DNA from: Thiohalocapsa sp963695445
GTDB taxonomy: Bacteria > Pseudomonadota > Gammaproteobacteria > Chromatiales > Chromatiaceae
Assembly: GCA_963695445.1 (NCBI GenBank)
Contig: CAVOGV010000038.1
Span: 363,737-427,736, forward strand
Reading direction: 5' to 3'
DNA: 64,000 nt
Below are positions 49,404 to 59,965 of the stretch, piece by piece. The notes under the pieces were generated by a model. That model ran no database searches, was not told the DNA's origin, and saw nothing but the letters and a program-made list of their open reading frames with translations. Position numbers and translations under genes: made by a program. Position 1 is the first letter of the stretch. Each line of letters opens with the position of its first letter.

Positions 49404-51617
49404 GTGCGCGCACGATCTTTGTCCGATGTCCCCAAGAAACGTGACCGTTTGATGACAATTGGCGCGATTGCGCCGCTCGTGCTTGGGCTGGCAAGCTTCA
49501 CGGTCGCCGCCCAGAGCCCCTCTCGCGACTGCAGTGGAGGTAAGGCCTTCGCGCTCCTGATCGGAATCAACGACTACGCACTCTCCGGCGAACGGGATCT
49601 GGCCGGGCCAGAGAACGATGTGAGTTTGATGAAGGACCTATTGCGTCGGCGCTTCGGACTCAGCGACGAGGACATCGCCACGGTCACGAACGCGGACGCG
49701 ACACACCTGGGTATTGAGAAGGCCTTCAAAGACCTCGCGAATAAGGAATCTGCCTGCGACTTCGTCTACATCCACTATTCAGGTCATGGTGCGCAGTTCG
49801 ACAACGCAAACAAAGAGGAACGCTGCGGCAACGATTACGACATGGAAGAGATGGATCAGACCTGGGTCAGCTTCGGCGCGCGCTCGAAGTCCTACTCCGG
49901 CGACGAGACACGGAACAACCACGATGTGCTGGACGACGAGATCAACGATTGGCTCTCGGATCTGGACACCGACAACTACGTATTCGTTTCAGACTCCTGC
50001 CACTCCGGAACCGTGTTTCGCGGAGACGTGGACGGTGTGCGCTCAGCGAGCAACTATCAGGACACGCATCCGCTCGCCGAGGCGGTACTCAGATGCAAGG
50101 GCGACGCTCGCGGCATCAAGATCGGCGCCGCGCGCGATATTGAAGAGGCGATCGAAATCCGACCTCGCCACGGCAACGAAGAGCGCAAGGTCTACGGACG
50201 CTTCACCTGGTACTGGGCCAAGGCATTGGAGAACGCATTGCCATCCGAGACCTGGTCTGATGTATTCGACCGCGCCTACGCGCAGGTGATCAGCGACGAA
50301 GAAGGGTCGCGCAAGCAGTCCCCGCAGATCACGGGCAACGCCGAGCGATCGATCTTCGGCGGCGACTTCCAAGAGCCTGCCGCCACGGTCCAGATCATTG
50401 GACTCGAAGAGGAAAACCAGACGGTGACCCTGGCCGCGGGCGCTGTCGCCAACATGACTGAGGGCTCGGAATTCAGCCTGTTCCGTCGCGGTGAACCGGT
50501 CCGCGAGGACGACCCGAGACTGCGGATTAACAGCGTCGCGCCCGCAACCAGTGTCGGCGAGGTTCTACAGGGCACTTTCAGTATCGGCGACCCAGTCATC
50601 GAAACCAGGCACGTCTATCAGCTCGACCCCTATACGCTCTTCGTCGACCCTTCGTGCGGAGGCGCACAGTCCGATCTTGGCCCGCGGGAGCAGGATCGCC
50701 CGCTGTTCCAGCAGCTGCGCCGCGCGGTCGACTCCCTCGAGGGCTTCGAGCCCGCCGACAGCGCCGACGCGTCAAAATGGATCTTGTGCCTGCTGCGGCC
50801 CCACCGCAGCGCAGGCGTGCCCGCGCAGGCCGACGGCGGAGGCCTCCTCCCCCGATATTTCGCCGACGCCGACCCGGAGGTCTGGGTCGTCGATCAAGGT
50901 CTCAGACCAATTCACCAGCGACTCATCGTGTCCCTGGCCGACCGGCCGAAGGGCATTGAAAACCTGCGCAAGAATCTAAAGGCATACCTGCGTGGACAGG
51001 AGGTCATCGATTTCGGCCTCGATGAGCGACCCGGGAAAAAGCTCGACGTGTCGCTGTACGTGAACCTACTGCGCGAGACGCCGTCCTCGGCCTGTGAAGA
51101 CCAGCAGTGTCGCACCCTCGAATTCGAGGGCTATGCAGACAAGCGTTATCGCGTCGTCGGAAAGGTTCCGCTGACCAAGCTGCATACGCTCGATCCCAAG
51201 GGCGACGACTTCCTCGAATTCCGGGCGGTGAACAACGACAAGTCCTCCATCTTCGCCTACCTGCTCAACGTCTCGAAGAACCTCGACGTCAGCGTCATCT
51301 TCCCGAGACCAGACATCAATGCCCACGCCGAGTATGCGAAGGTCGACCCAGGGGACGATGCGGTCCTCGACTCCGTGATGTGGCAACTGGAAACAGGCGA
51401 TAGCGATTGGTTCAAGTTCATCGCCTCGAAGGACCCCATCGACGTCAATGTCTTCGTCCGCGCCGGGCTTGAAGACTACCGGAGTACAAAAAGCGCAGAT
51501 GCTAAACCCAGCGCACTCGAAGAGATCCTTGCTGCATCGCTGCACACGCGCGGCAAATTGAGGCCGACCCCGGTCCAGACATGGACCGTAGAGCAAACGC
51601 AGCTTACCGTGGAATAA
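49404..51617 (+). CDS. Secreted caspase with DUF4384-like C-terminal region, paralogue 1
   Basis: An intact 737-residue protein. GTG 49404 follows AAGGAG by 6 bases. A signal (IGAIAPLVLGLASFTVAAQS) leads into a peptidase C14 domain of the type seen in bacterial orthocaspases: His128 in HYSGHGAQ and Cys199 in SDSCHSG, with acidic loops before (YDMEEMDQTW) and after. The middle is a beta domain (VTLAAGAVANMTEGSEFSLF). The C-terminal half contains a DUF4384-like fold (DFLEFRAVNNDKSSIFAYLL, VSVIFPRPD). It is about collinear with the minus-strand gene at 56.1-58.3 kb along its whole length. Orthocaspases usually cut after Arg or Lys; specificity here is unknown. Confidence 0.92.
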   Translation: MRARSLSDVPKKRDRLMTIGAIAPLVLGLASFTVAAQSPSRDCSGGKAFALLIGINDYALSGERDLAGPENDVSLMKDLLRRRFGLSDEDIATVTNADATHLGIEKAFKDLANKESACDFVYIHYSGHGAQFDNANKEERCGNDYDMEEMDQTWVSFGARSKSYSGDETRNNHDVLDDEINDWLSDLDTDNYVFVSDSCHSGTVFRGDVDGVRSASNYQDTHPLAEAVLRCKGDARGIKIGAARDIEEAIEIRPRHGNEERKVYGRFTWYWAKALENALPSETWSDVFDRAYAQVISDEEGSRKQSPQITGNAERSIFGGDFQEPAATVQIIGLEEENQTVTLAAGAVANMTEGSEFSLFRRGEPVREDDPRLRINSVAPATSVGEVLQGTFSIGDPVIETRHVYQLDPYTLFVDPSCGGAQSDLGPREQDRPLFQQLRRAVDSLEGFEPADSADASKWILCLLRPHRSAGVPAQADGGGLLPRYFADADPEVWVVDQGLRPIHQRLIVSLADRPKGIENLRKNLKAYLRGQEVIDFGLDERPGKKLDVSLYVNLLRETPSSACEDQQCRTLEFEGYADKRYRVVGKVPLTKLHTLDPKGDDFLEFRAVNNDKSSIFAYLLNVSKNLDVSVIFPRPDINAHAEYAKVDPGDDAVLDSVMWQLETGDSDWFKFIASKDPIDVNVFVRAGLEDYRSTKSADAKPSALEEILAASLHTRGKLRPTPVQTWTVEQTQLTVE

Positions 51618-51791
51618 CAAATGGCGCGCGATCGACGCACGAGACTTCCAAGGCCCTGATTCCCGGTGCGCTAGCCCGATCACCCTGAACAGTCGCCGGG
51701 GTCGCGATCTGTCGTGCAGCCGGCCCGCGGCAGTACTGATTCGCGCACGCCAGTGCGGATTGTCTTCCGACCACTATCTGCGGAGGAACCC

Positions 51792-52268
51792 ATGCTCAGC
51801 TACCTTCAAGACAAGCTCGGTACCGTTCTCGGCACCATCATCGGCTACATCCCCAACCTGATCGTCAGCCCGATCCTGTTGGTGCTCGCGGTATTGATCC
51901 AGCCCTGGTTCTGGCTCGATCTGACCTGGGGCATTCTCGGCACCGCGCTGGGTCTCATCTCGGGCCTCGTCATGCCCCTGCTCGGCGGCGAGGTCCACCC
52001 GCGGTGGGGTAAGTATGCCAAGGTCATTGCCCCCAAGTACCTGGACAGCTGGGGCGGCGCGTTCTCGCTCGGGCCAATCTTGACTGGATACAGCGGCTTC
52101 AGCGACTGGACGCACGAATACGGCCATACCTGGCAGAACCGCATCCTCGGTCCCTTCTACCTGTTCGTCATCGCGATCCCGAGCCTGATCAGCGCGGCGG
52201 CGAAGCCCGCCGACCACGGCGACTTCTACACGGAGAAATGGGCGGATAAGTGGAGCGGATGGGTTTAA
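51792..52268 (+). CDS. Membrane protein with HEXXH motif, second member
   Basis: A 158-residue intact protein. ATG 51792 has GGAGG 6 bases upstream. N-terminal hydrophobic helices (IPNLIVSPILLVLAVLIQPW, LTWGILGTALGLISGLVMPL) are followed by YSGFSDWTHEYGHTWQNRIL (HEYGH at 52113-52127) and GPFYLFVIAIPSLISA, then a polar tail with HGDFYTEKWADKWSGW. The HExxHTxQ-x-RILGPxYL block matches the protein at 32.3 kb and resembles C-terminal domains seen in some polymorphic-toxin proteins (from memory, unverified). If zinc is bound, the third ligand might be among the tail His/Glu/Asp. It lies between two caspase genes on the same strand. Confidence 0.8.
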   Translation: MLSYLQDKLGTVLGTIIGYIPNLIVSPILLVLAVLIQPWFWLDLTWGILGTALGLISGLVMPLLGGEVHPRWGKYAKVIAPKYLDSWGGAFSLGPILTGYSGFSDWTHEYGHTWQNRILGPFYLFVIAIPSLISAAAKPADHGDFYTEKWADKWSGWV

Positions 52269-52432
52269 GCCCAGACAGGCGCGAAAATACTCGATCGGGC
52301 GATCCCGTCCGATCGAGATTCGGTTTCCGCTCTCCCGTGCTCCCCGTCGCAGAGGTGCGGCGGTGAGGCCGGATGCGGAGCTCAGAACTAGTCGTGTATG
52401 ACTTGGCACCAGTGCCCTTGGGCAGCGCATCG

Positions 52433-55400
52433 ATGAACGCTAACGCGACCCGGTCGACGGCGATGGCGCCGTGGAGATCCCAAGGCGCGCTGCTTGTTTT
52501 TTGCCTCCTGCTCTCGCTGACAGGCGGAGCAGGTGCCACTTCCGCCGAATCACCCGAATACGGCGACGACCTCCGGGGAAAGCTGTTCCCCTTCAAGGAA
52601 TACCCCGAGCATGTCGACCGCTGGGCAGTCATCGTCGGCATCTCCACTTACAAAGACGAGCGTCTGAACCTCAACTACGCGGATCGAGACGCGGAACGCC
52701 TTTACGATTTGATCCGGAAACCCTCCGGCGGTGGCTTTGCCGAGGATCATGTCCTCAAACTGATCAACGAGGATGCGACCACCCAAGGCGTCACCAAGGC
52801 GCTCCGATCCTTCCTGAAGAAGCCCGCGAAGGACGACATCGTTCTACTGTACTTCGCCGCCCACGGCATGCCGGACCCGGACCGGCCCGAGAACATCTAC
52901 CTCATCACGTACGACACGGATCCCGATGATATCTCGGGGACGGCGCTGCCAATGCGAGAGGTCCGCACGGCCCTAAGGGAGACCCTGTACGCCGATCGCG
53001 TCGTGCTGCTGGCCGATACCTGCCACAGCGCCGCGGTCGGCTCGGATGTCTTTCGCAGCGGTCCCAGCGACCGGGCTGGGCCTGTCAACCGCTATCTCGA
53101 AGGCGTGGGTAAGGCACGGCCCGGTCTTGCCATCATGACCTCGGCCGAGGCAGGCGAGGTCGCCAGGGAGGACGAGCGATGGGGTGGCGGCCACGGTGTA
53201 TTTACGCATTTTCTGCTGGAGGGGATGCGCGGTGCGGCCGACAGCCGGGACAGAGGACGGCGTCGTCACCGTCGGCGAGCTGTTCGATTTCGTTCGCGAG
53301 CAGGTCGAGATGGCCACCGAGAACGCTCAACACCCGTCAATCGGCCAGACCCAGTACGACCGCCGCCTGCCGATGGCGATCACCGGCGGAGCAACTGCCG
53401 ACGAGCTGTACCGCCTCGGGCTCGGCCTCTACGAGCTCGGCCTGGATCGAAACAACCCCGCATTGCTGGAATACGCTGCGAATCACTTCGGCGAGGCGTC
53501 CCGACTCGCCCGCTCCGCCGGCACCCGTCATCTGCATGCGGAACTCGAGCGCGGTCGCGCCCTGCTCGCACTCCGGCGGTTTCGCGAAGCCCTCGAGGTG
53601 CTCCGAGAAGTCGCTGAGTCCGGGAAAGTAACGCAGGCTGTCCGTGACGCCGTCCTGCTCGCCGCACTGGCCCATCTACAGCTCGGCAGCAACAATGATG
53701 CCGTCGATCGGCTTGGGCGATTTCCGGCACTTGGCTCCAATGACACTCGGGCTCCGCTGGTTGACCTATTGACTGAATCCATGGAGAGCCCGAAACAACG
53801 CAAATTCGCGTTGACCATTGGTGTGAGCGATACGCCGATGAGGCCTGACTTTGGTAGGTTCCCCGGCACACAGAATGACGTTGAGGTGATGGCGAGCGCT
53901 CTGGAAGCTTTTGGATTCGAAACAGAACGCCTGCTCAACCCGTCACGCCACAAAATCATCCAGGAGTTCCGCCGCCTAGCCGACAGAACGAAGCCTGAAG
54001 ATATCGTTTTTGTTCACTACTCCGGCCCGGGCGGACGCCCTTTCTCCAATACCGATGGTGTAACTCCCGCGCTCATCCCCTCCGATGCCAGAGCAGATTC
54101 CGTCGAGGGATGGATCACGGACGAGCAACTTCATGGCCTGTTGGTCGATATCCCTGCTCGAAACAAGACCGTCGCGTTCGACGCACCTGTCACCGGCGAC
54201 CTCGTCTCGCTCGCGAATTCGTCCGCAGCTTACGCGCTGCTGGCTGCCCAAACACCAGGATATAGCTTCTCGGAAGTGTCGATCGACGACCGTCCGTTCG
54301 GGATGTTGAGCCACCGCCTCAGCGAGCTGATCGGTGGAGTTTCCGGCTCACGCCTGACGTTCGCCGACATCCTCCCGCTTCTTCGTGTCGCCATGGCGGA
54401 GCATGACCAGGAACCGACCTTTGCCGGCGGCCTGTCGCGCCAATCCCTCAAGGTGCTTGGGTCCGATCCGATGCAGTCCAAGCTCGATCTGTTGCTGCTC
54501 GCTGAACAGACTGTCCCCGCCGTGAAGGCGGCCGCCATTTCCCGCGACGCCGTGGACCTCTCCCGGGCCGGCGTCGAGCTGCCGCCAAATTTGCTGCATT
54601 CAGCAGGAGTATCGCTGCTCGAAGCCGGACAGTACGAGGCGGCTGCGTCTGTGCTGAAGGATGCAGCGGAGACTCAGGATAGTCGAATACCAATCAATGC
54701 CGCTGTAGCGCTCGCCGTCGCACGGATCGGCGCCGGGGACTTCGAAACGGCGCTGGATGGAGTACGCTCGCAAGTCCAAACGTTATCGCCGTCTCACCGA
54801 GAAAGCCACGAGCCCTTCCTAACTGAATTTCTGTCGACCGTAGAGAGTCTGGTGACCGGTCCGCGAGCGCTTCTTGTGGGAATCGATGCAGGCGAAACAG
54901 CAAGATCGACTGAGAACCTCGAAACTGCCAAGCAATGGCTGACAGATGTTCTTGGGCTGTCGGCGGATGGCAACGTTCAAGTCCTGATGGAACGACAATG
55001 CCACAGGCGCCAAGATAAGCGAGGAGTTCCGACGATTGGTCGAGGCTGCCCGCTACCGCACGGGCGTGTTCTTCTATGCGGGACCGGGCTTCCGGTCGGA
55101 CCGCGAAGGCCTGGCTATAGCTCAAGCCGGAGGCAGGTCCGGACCCAGTCTGACTGATCTAGCCGCTATCGCAGATCGATTCCCCGATAATGAGCTGGTG
55201 GCCATATTCGACTCAATGTTCCTGGAGGAGATCGAAAGTACTTCGGCTGACAGCGGTGAGCGCGGTGTGTACTTGGAGTTGGACCATGTTCGGGCGGGGT
55301 CGGTCCGCGTAGGCAAATCGTCTGTCTATCCGGTTCTAGCAGGATGGTCGGCCGCCGGCGTGGCCAGGCTCGCATCAAAATTGCGAGCGCGACTTCCAAC

Positions 55401-56076
55401 ACCGAGTACGGTTATCGGATACGCGAGTGAACGCTACCCCGACACAATAGTCCTTGGAGATAACACTACAACACTCCAGCGAGTGGACGCATCTCGCCTT
55501 TGGTCGGATACGAAGCGGAAGCTGAAGGACGCGGAGCGTCGCTCGGTCGTTGACCTGGTCGCGCGATTAATCGAGCGCCGGAAAGGCAATTACCCCGAGG
55601 GCCTCATCAGTCAGGGCATTGCATTCGCCGCACTCGGCCAGATCGACAATGGCGTCGCGGCCCTGGAACGAGCCATGGTGCTAGGTACCGATTCAGTTGA
55701 AAGGCACGCGGGCTTGGAACTGGCCAAGATCCTCTACGAACAGAATCAGAACCTACCGCGTGCGGTTGACCTGCTGCGGGAGACGACCCGAGGCGAAGAA
55801 GCCGATCCAATCGCCTCGTTCTATCTCGGGCAGTCGATACGCCGCCTCGCGAGCCAGGACTACCCGCCCCGACACGGGGGTGATGACGAGGGCCGACTGA
55901 TCGGCATCGGTTACATCTCTTCCCATTCAGCGCACGAGTCTGACGACCCCAGCACGGTTCCGGTCTCTGTCACGATAGCAGATCTGGAGGGTCTCCTCGC
56001 GCCTGCCCTGAGCAACACGGAGTTCCAGCTCCGATTGCGGGAGATACTGCTCCGGGCCGGGCGCAAGACAAGGTGA
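52433..56076 (+). CDS. Triple caspase-fold protein: one active caspase and two inactive caspase-like domains (two frameshifts)
   Basis: ATG 52433 leads to a signal (GALLVFCLLLSLTGGAGA). Domain 1 is a caspase with His144 in YFAAHGMP and Cys197 in ADTCHSAA. After a shift near 53240 a TPR-like linker (ALLALRRFREALEVLREVAE) follows. Domain 2 (KFALTIGVSDTPMRPDFGRF) keeps the fold but has SGPGG for SGHG (Pro codon 54027) and FDAPVTG for FDSCFSG (Pro codon 54186). After more TPR-like helices, domain 3 (RALLVGIDAGETARSTENLE) crosses a shift near 55005 and has YAGPG (Pro codon 55084) and FDSMFLE (Met codon 55216). TPR-like helices end the protein. Intact length would be about 1,214 residues. By analogy with pseudocaspases, domains 2 and 3 may regulate or dock, which is inference. 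Confidence 0.85.
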
Positions 56077-56137
56077 CAAGCGAAGCGAACATCGCTTTCT
56101 TTCGCGGCCTCGGGTCAGACAATCCGGCAGTTCGCGG

Positions 56138-58286
56138 TCACCGCTGCGGTGCGATCTCGAACACCGCCTCGCGGGTGGCCCACTCCCGGTCCGGGAGGAC
56201 CATCACCTGTCCTCTCGTGTGAAGCGCCTCGCCGATCAGGCGCTCGAATGGGTTGACCGCGGCGCTGGAGCGGGTGGTGACTTCGCTGTATCCCTCCCGT
56301 CGGAAGACCTGCACGTCGATCGGCCGGTTGGTGGCAATCAGCTTGATGTACTCTTCGACCGGTTCTGTCTCGCCGGCCTCGTTGAACATCAGGCCCACAT
56401 CGCCGGACAGATCCCGCAGCTCCCCGGCGTCGACGCGCGCGTACTCCATGTTGTCGTCCGGCCGCGGGAAGATCGGCTGCACGTCGCCGCCGGGCGCGAT
56501 GTTGATCAGGTACGCATAGAAGTTTCGCCGCTTGTCTCGGTTGTGAATCGCGAAGCCCAGGACATCGCCGAGGCCCGGCTTTTTCGCCTGAATCGCCTTC
56601 AGCGACATCGGGCCGTCTTTGCGGTAGAACTGTCTTGAGCCGTCCGGGGCCATGAGCTCGACGCAGCCGTCGGCGCAGTCCGGCTCCGCGCGCAGCAGAA
56701 AGAACAGGAGCTCGACGTCGAGACCCTCGGAGCCTGATCCCAGGCGCTTGAGTTCCTGAATCCTGGCGTACTTCGCGAGATTCTCCCGCAAGACCTCCAT
56801 CCCCTTGTCCGGGTCGTCGAGCGGGATGCGCATACGCTCATGCACCAGTGCCTCATCGTTGCTCGCGCTGACGACCCATGCCTCCGGGGGCTCGTTGGGG
56901 AACGACTCGGGCAGGCTGTCGCTTGGGCTCACGCGGAGGAACTCTCCGTTCTCCTCCTTCGGACGCAGGACGTAGACCACCCAGTCTGCATCCGCACGGT
57001 CGTCGATGACCTTGAAGCCACTGAGATCCTGCAGAGAGTCTTGCAGACGTTTCAGCAGTTCTCGGTCTTCGGTGTCGGGGAAATCGCCTTCGACCGAGAG
57101 CTTGATCGGCTCGAAACGGTAGGCATGGCGGGTCTCGACCACGAGGTCGCCGCGCTCGAAGTCGCCCTGCGTGATCTTGCCCTTGCTGGTGAAGGTGGAT
57201 ACCGTCTGCAGCTCGAGGGTGGGCAGATCGTCGCGGTCGGGCTCTTGCGGGTCGAAGCGCTTGTAGACGGAGCCCTCGGTCGCTCCGTTGGCGGCCCCCG
57301 AGTCGATGGTCACGACCCCCCGGCCGCCATCCACCTCCAGTACCGCCACGGTTGGCGAACGCTCCGGGAAGTCACCGTCGAAGATGGGCCGTGAGCCAGC
57401 GCCCTCGAGCTGCGGGCGCTGATGGGCGCCTCGGTGTGTGCTGACAAGGGTGTAGGCGCGCTTGAAGACGTCGTCCCAGGTCGCTCCAGGCTTCGCCTTC
57501 TCCAGCTCCTGGACCCAGTACCAGGTAAAGAGACCATAGCGTCTTGCCGTCCTCCGCCTCGATTTCGATGGCCGTCTCATGGTCCCGGGCCGCGCCGATT
57601 CGCACCCCCCTTTTCTTGCTGGCGCTGTCTGCAAGACCCGCAAGCTTTTCATCCGACGTTGGATCTGCCCGATCGAAGGTCTGTCTACCCAGCGGGTGCT
57701 CGCGATTGTCCCCGTCGACAGATCGGACGCCCGTGACCTTCCCCCGGGTGACCGAAGCGGAGTGGCAGGAATCCGAGACGAAGACCAGGTTCCCTGTCTT
57801 CGCGAGAATCGGCTTCAACCAAGCGTTGATCTCGTCATCGAGTATGCCGAAATCGTCAATTCCCGACTGCGCTCCGGAGCGCGCACCATAGGTCACCCAG
57901 GTTTGATCCTGATCCCCGCGCTCCTCGTCACCGTTGAGGTCGGGCGTATGCGACCCGTGGCCGGAAAAATGGATGTAGACGAAGTCTCCGGGCTTCACGT
58001 CTTTGGTCAGCTTCTCGAATGCTTTGCGCACGCCAGTGTGCGTTGCCTCCGCATCCACAAGCTTGTCGATCTTCGAGACGCCGAACGCGTCCTTCAGCGT
58101 GGCCTCCACCAGGTCGATATCCTGGTGCGGCCCATTCAGCGATGGCACCTGGCTGCTGCCATAGTCCTGGATTCCGATCAGCAGCGCATGCTTCTCCCCA
58201 GTCGCCAATGCCGCGTGGCAGCACCCCAACATTGCAGCCATTGCGATCGCGCCGACAGTCGACGCCGGGATCCCTGAGCCTTTCAT
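56138..58286 (-). CDS. Secreted caspase with DUF4384-like C-terminal region, paralogue 2 (one frameshift)
   Basis: ATG 58286 is chosen because it opens the signal GAIAMAAMLGCCHAALA; a start 48 bases upstream is unlikely. The caspase domain has His110 in HFSGHGSH and Cys174 in SDSCHSAS, with the same acidic insert (DQDQTWVTYGARSG) as the gene at 49.4 kb. The frame shifts near 57545, where KTL continues as YGLFTWYWVQELEKA, and then runs to EAVFEIAPQR at 56138. The C-terminal half mirrors paralogue 1 (HAYRF for HVYQL, NFYAYLINIAPGGDVQPIFP for the DUF4384-like core). About 715 residues when repaired. The two paralogues face each other around the triple-caspase gene, which ends 61 bases away. Confidence 0.88.
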
Positions 58287-58636
58287 CGAGTCGCCCCCGT
58301 CAAACGCAGTGTGTGGCGCGACAACGCGCCCCATCGTTGGTTCGCTGTGCGTGTGGATTCAGTGCCTTCCAACGGATACGCTAGCCGACGGCCAGCATGT
58401 CGCCCGGTCGTCGATGTCCATAAACGATCTGCGGCGAATGGCCCTGCCATATCAATCTCCCTGCGGTGTAAGCGTAAGACATGCTTTCGCAATTGCAAGC
58501 TCATGCGATCTAGACCGCCCGTCGGTGATGAACTGCCCGCGTCAACCGCCGCGCCGTACTAGACTTAAAGCTCGCTGATTTATCGGCCAGGATAGCCAAT
58601 AAATCAGTGTCTCATTAGAGCACGGAGGGTGATCCC

Positions 58637-58829
58637 ATGATCGGCGGTATCATTGTCATCATCGTCAGGACTCATCATCGCAATAGCGGGCCCCACCACC
58701 GGCGCCATCGTCTCCCGGCGCGATGCCAGCGGGCAACGGCGCAGCGCGCGCGTCGCCGGCAATACGGCGGCCGGGATCGGCGTTCTGATCGTCGTCTACG
58801 GGATCTACCTGACCGCCACTAGCGTCTGA
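58637..58829 (+). CDS. Very small two-helix membrane protein (frameshift near its start)
   Basis: ATG 58637, with GGAGG 9 bases upstream, gives MIGGIIVIIV; skipping one base near 58667 continues GLIIAIAGPTTGAIVSRRDA, a basic loop SGQRRSARVAGN, and TAAGIGVLIVVYGIYLTATS with TGA 58827-58829. Total about 63 residues. The plan resembles holin-like or small regulatory membrane proteins, but no family was recognised. Its end overlaps the end of the minus-strand gene by 25 bases. Confidence 0.55.
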
Positions 58830-59753
58830 GCTCGATCTTCAGATTCGAACTCCGACGGATCACCACAGACCGACTGCACGCGGGCGAGGAAGGTGCCACG
58901 GCGCCAGAGCGTCACCTGAACGCTCCGCCATCCGGCCCGGTCCGCCAGGCCTTGGGCCTCAGTTTGAATGCCGCCGTGCCGGAATCGCCGGTCGGGCGCA
59001 CACGGATCTCGGCCGTGGACGGACTCTCGACATCGAAGCCGGGCGCCGAGAGGATCACGTCCAGGTTCCACTCCAGGGGCTCGTCCGGAGTCGCCCGGTC
59101 GTCCGGCAGCCGCATCTCGAGCTCGCCCTGCGTCGGTGACCGCGGCGTCTGGCCCGGCATCGATGTGGACACCCTCCGCGCGGCGTTCCTCGGTCAATTG
59201 GAACAGTACGGCGAAGACCTGATCGCGCTCGACGGATTCCGGTGCATCTAGGGTCGGGTGCCGCCGGAGTCGGTAAGCATCGTCCACCAGGGGTGACGTT
59301 GGCCGCGTTGCCGTCTCACCGAGGGCTGCTTCCTTCGCCGATTCCGCGGATCGCATCGCAGCCGCTGGCTGCGCGGCTGGCTCTTCCTCGCCTTGTTCGC
59401 TGATCACCGCCTGAGCGAACGCCTCAGCCTGTTCCTTGCTGACGGTGCTGCTGGCGGGCGCCTGCGGCTCAGCCTGCGCGGCCGATGCCGCCGCGTTGGG
59501 TGCATCCGGCGCCTGCGCGGGGGATGCCCCGTCGACTGGCGGCTGGTCAGCAGCGTCAGATCGACCTCGCTGCCCATCTCTCGAGCTCCGGCAGCCGTCG
59601 CTGCAGGTCTGGCGCCAGCCAGACCCCGGAGCCGGCCAGCACGGCGGGGGTGATCACGAGGACCGTGACAACAGCCCGCCATGAGACCCGACCGGCGCCG
59701 GACGATGGGTTCGTCGATGGCACGATCACGACAGTCCTTTTCGCTAACCCCAC
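58805..59753 (-). CDS. Membrane-anchored protein with low-complexity linker and unknown C-terminal domain (frameshifts)
   Basis: GTG 59753 starts a short cytoplasmic tail and one membrane helix (WRAVVTVLVITPAVLAGSGV). After a shift near 59565 a Pro/Ala/Gln linker (QAPDAPNAAASAAQAEPQAP) and the acidic helix EQAEAFAQAVISEQGEEEPA follow, then DQVFAVLFQLTEERRAEGVH, and after two more shifts EWNLDVILSAPGFDVESPST and SVQVTLWRRGTFLARVQSV to TAG at 58805. The C-terminal part reads as a beta-sandwich. About 310 residues. It is divergent to the caspase at 60 kb, with 212 bases between them, so the two may be co-regulated. Family unknown. Confidence 0.55.
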
Positions 59754-59965
59754 CCCTAGTCTAGCAGCGCCCGGGCGAACGCGGCATCTTCGCCAGGTAT
59801 CGCCCGGCAGCGCCTGTGAACGGCACGATCAAGCTGCCGACTTACGCCAGTCGGCTTTCGAGTCCCGGTTGTTCGCTGCGTCGTGCGGCTTTACCATGCC
59901 GACAGGCGGAACCGGGACCACGCCGCGCGACGGCACCGGTCCTTTTGCATGGAGACGATGAGCCG

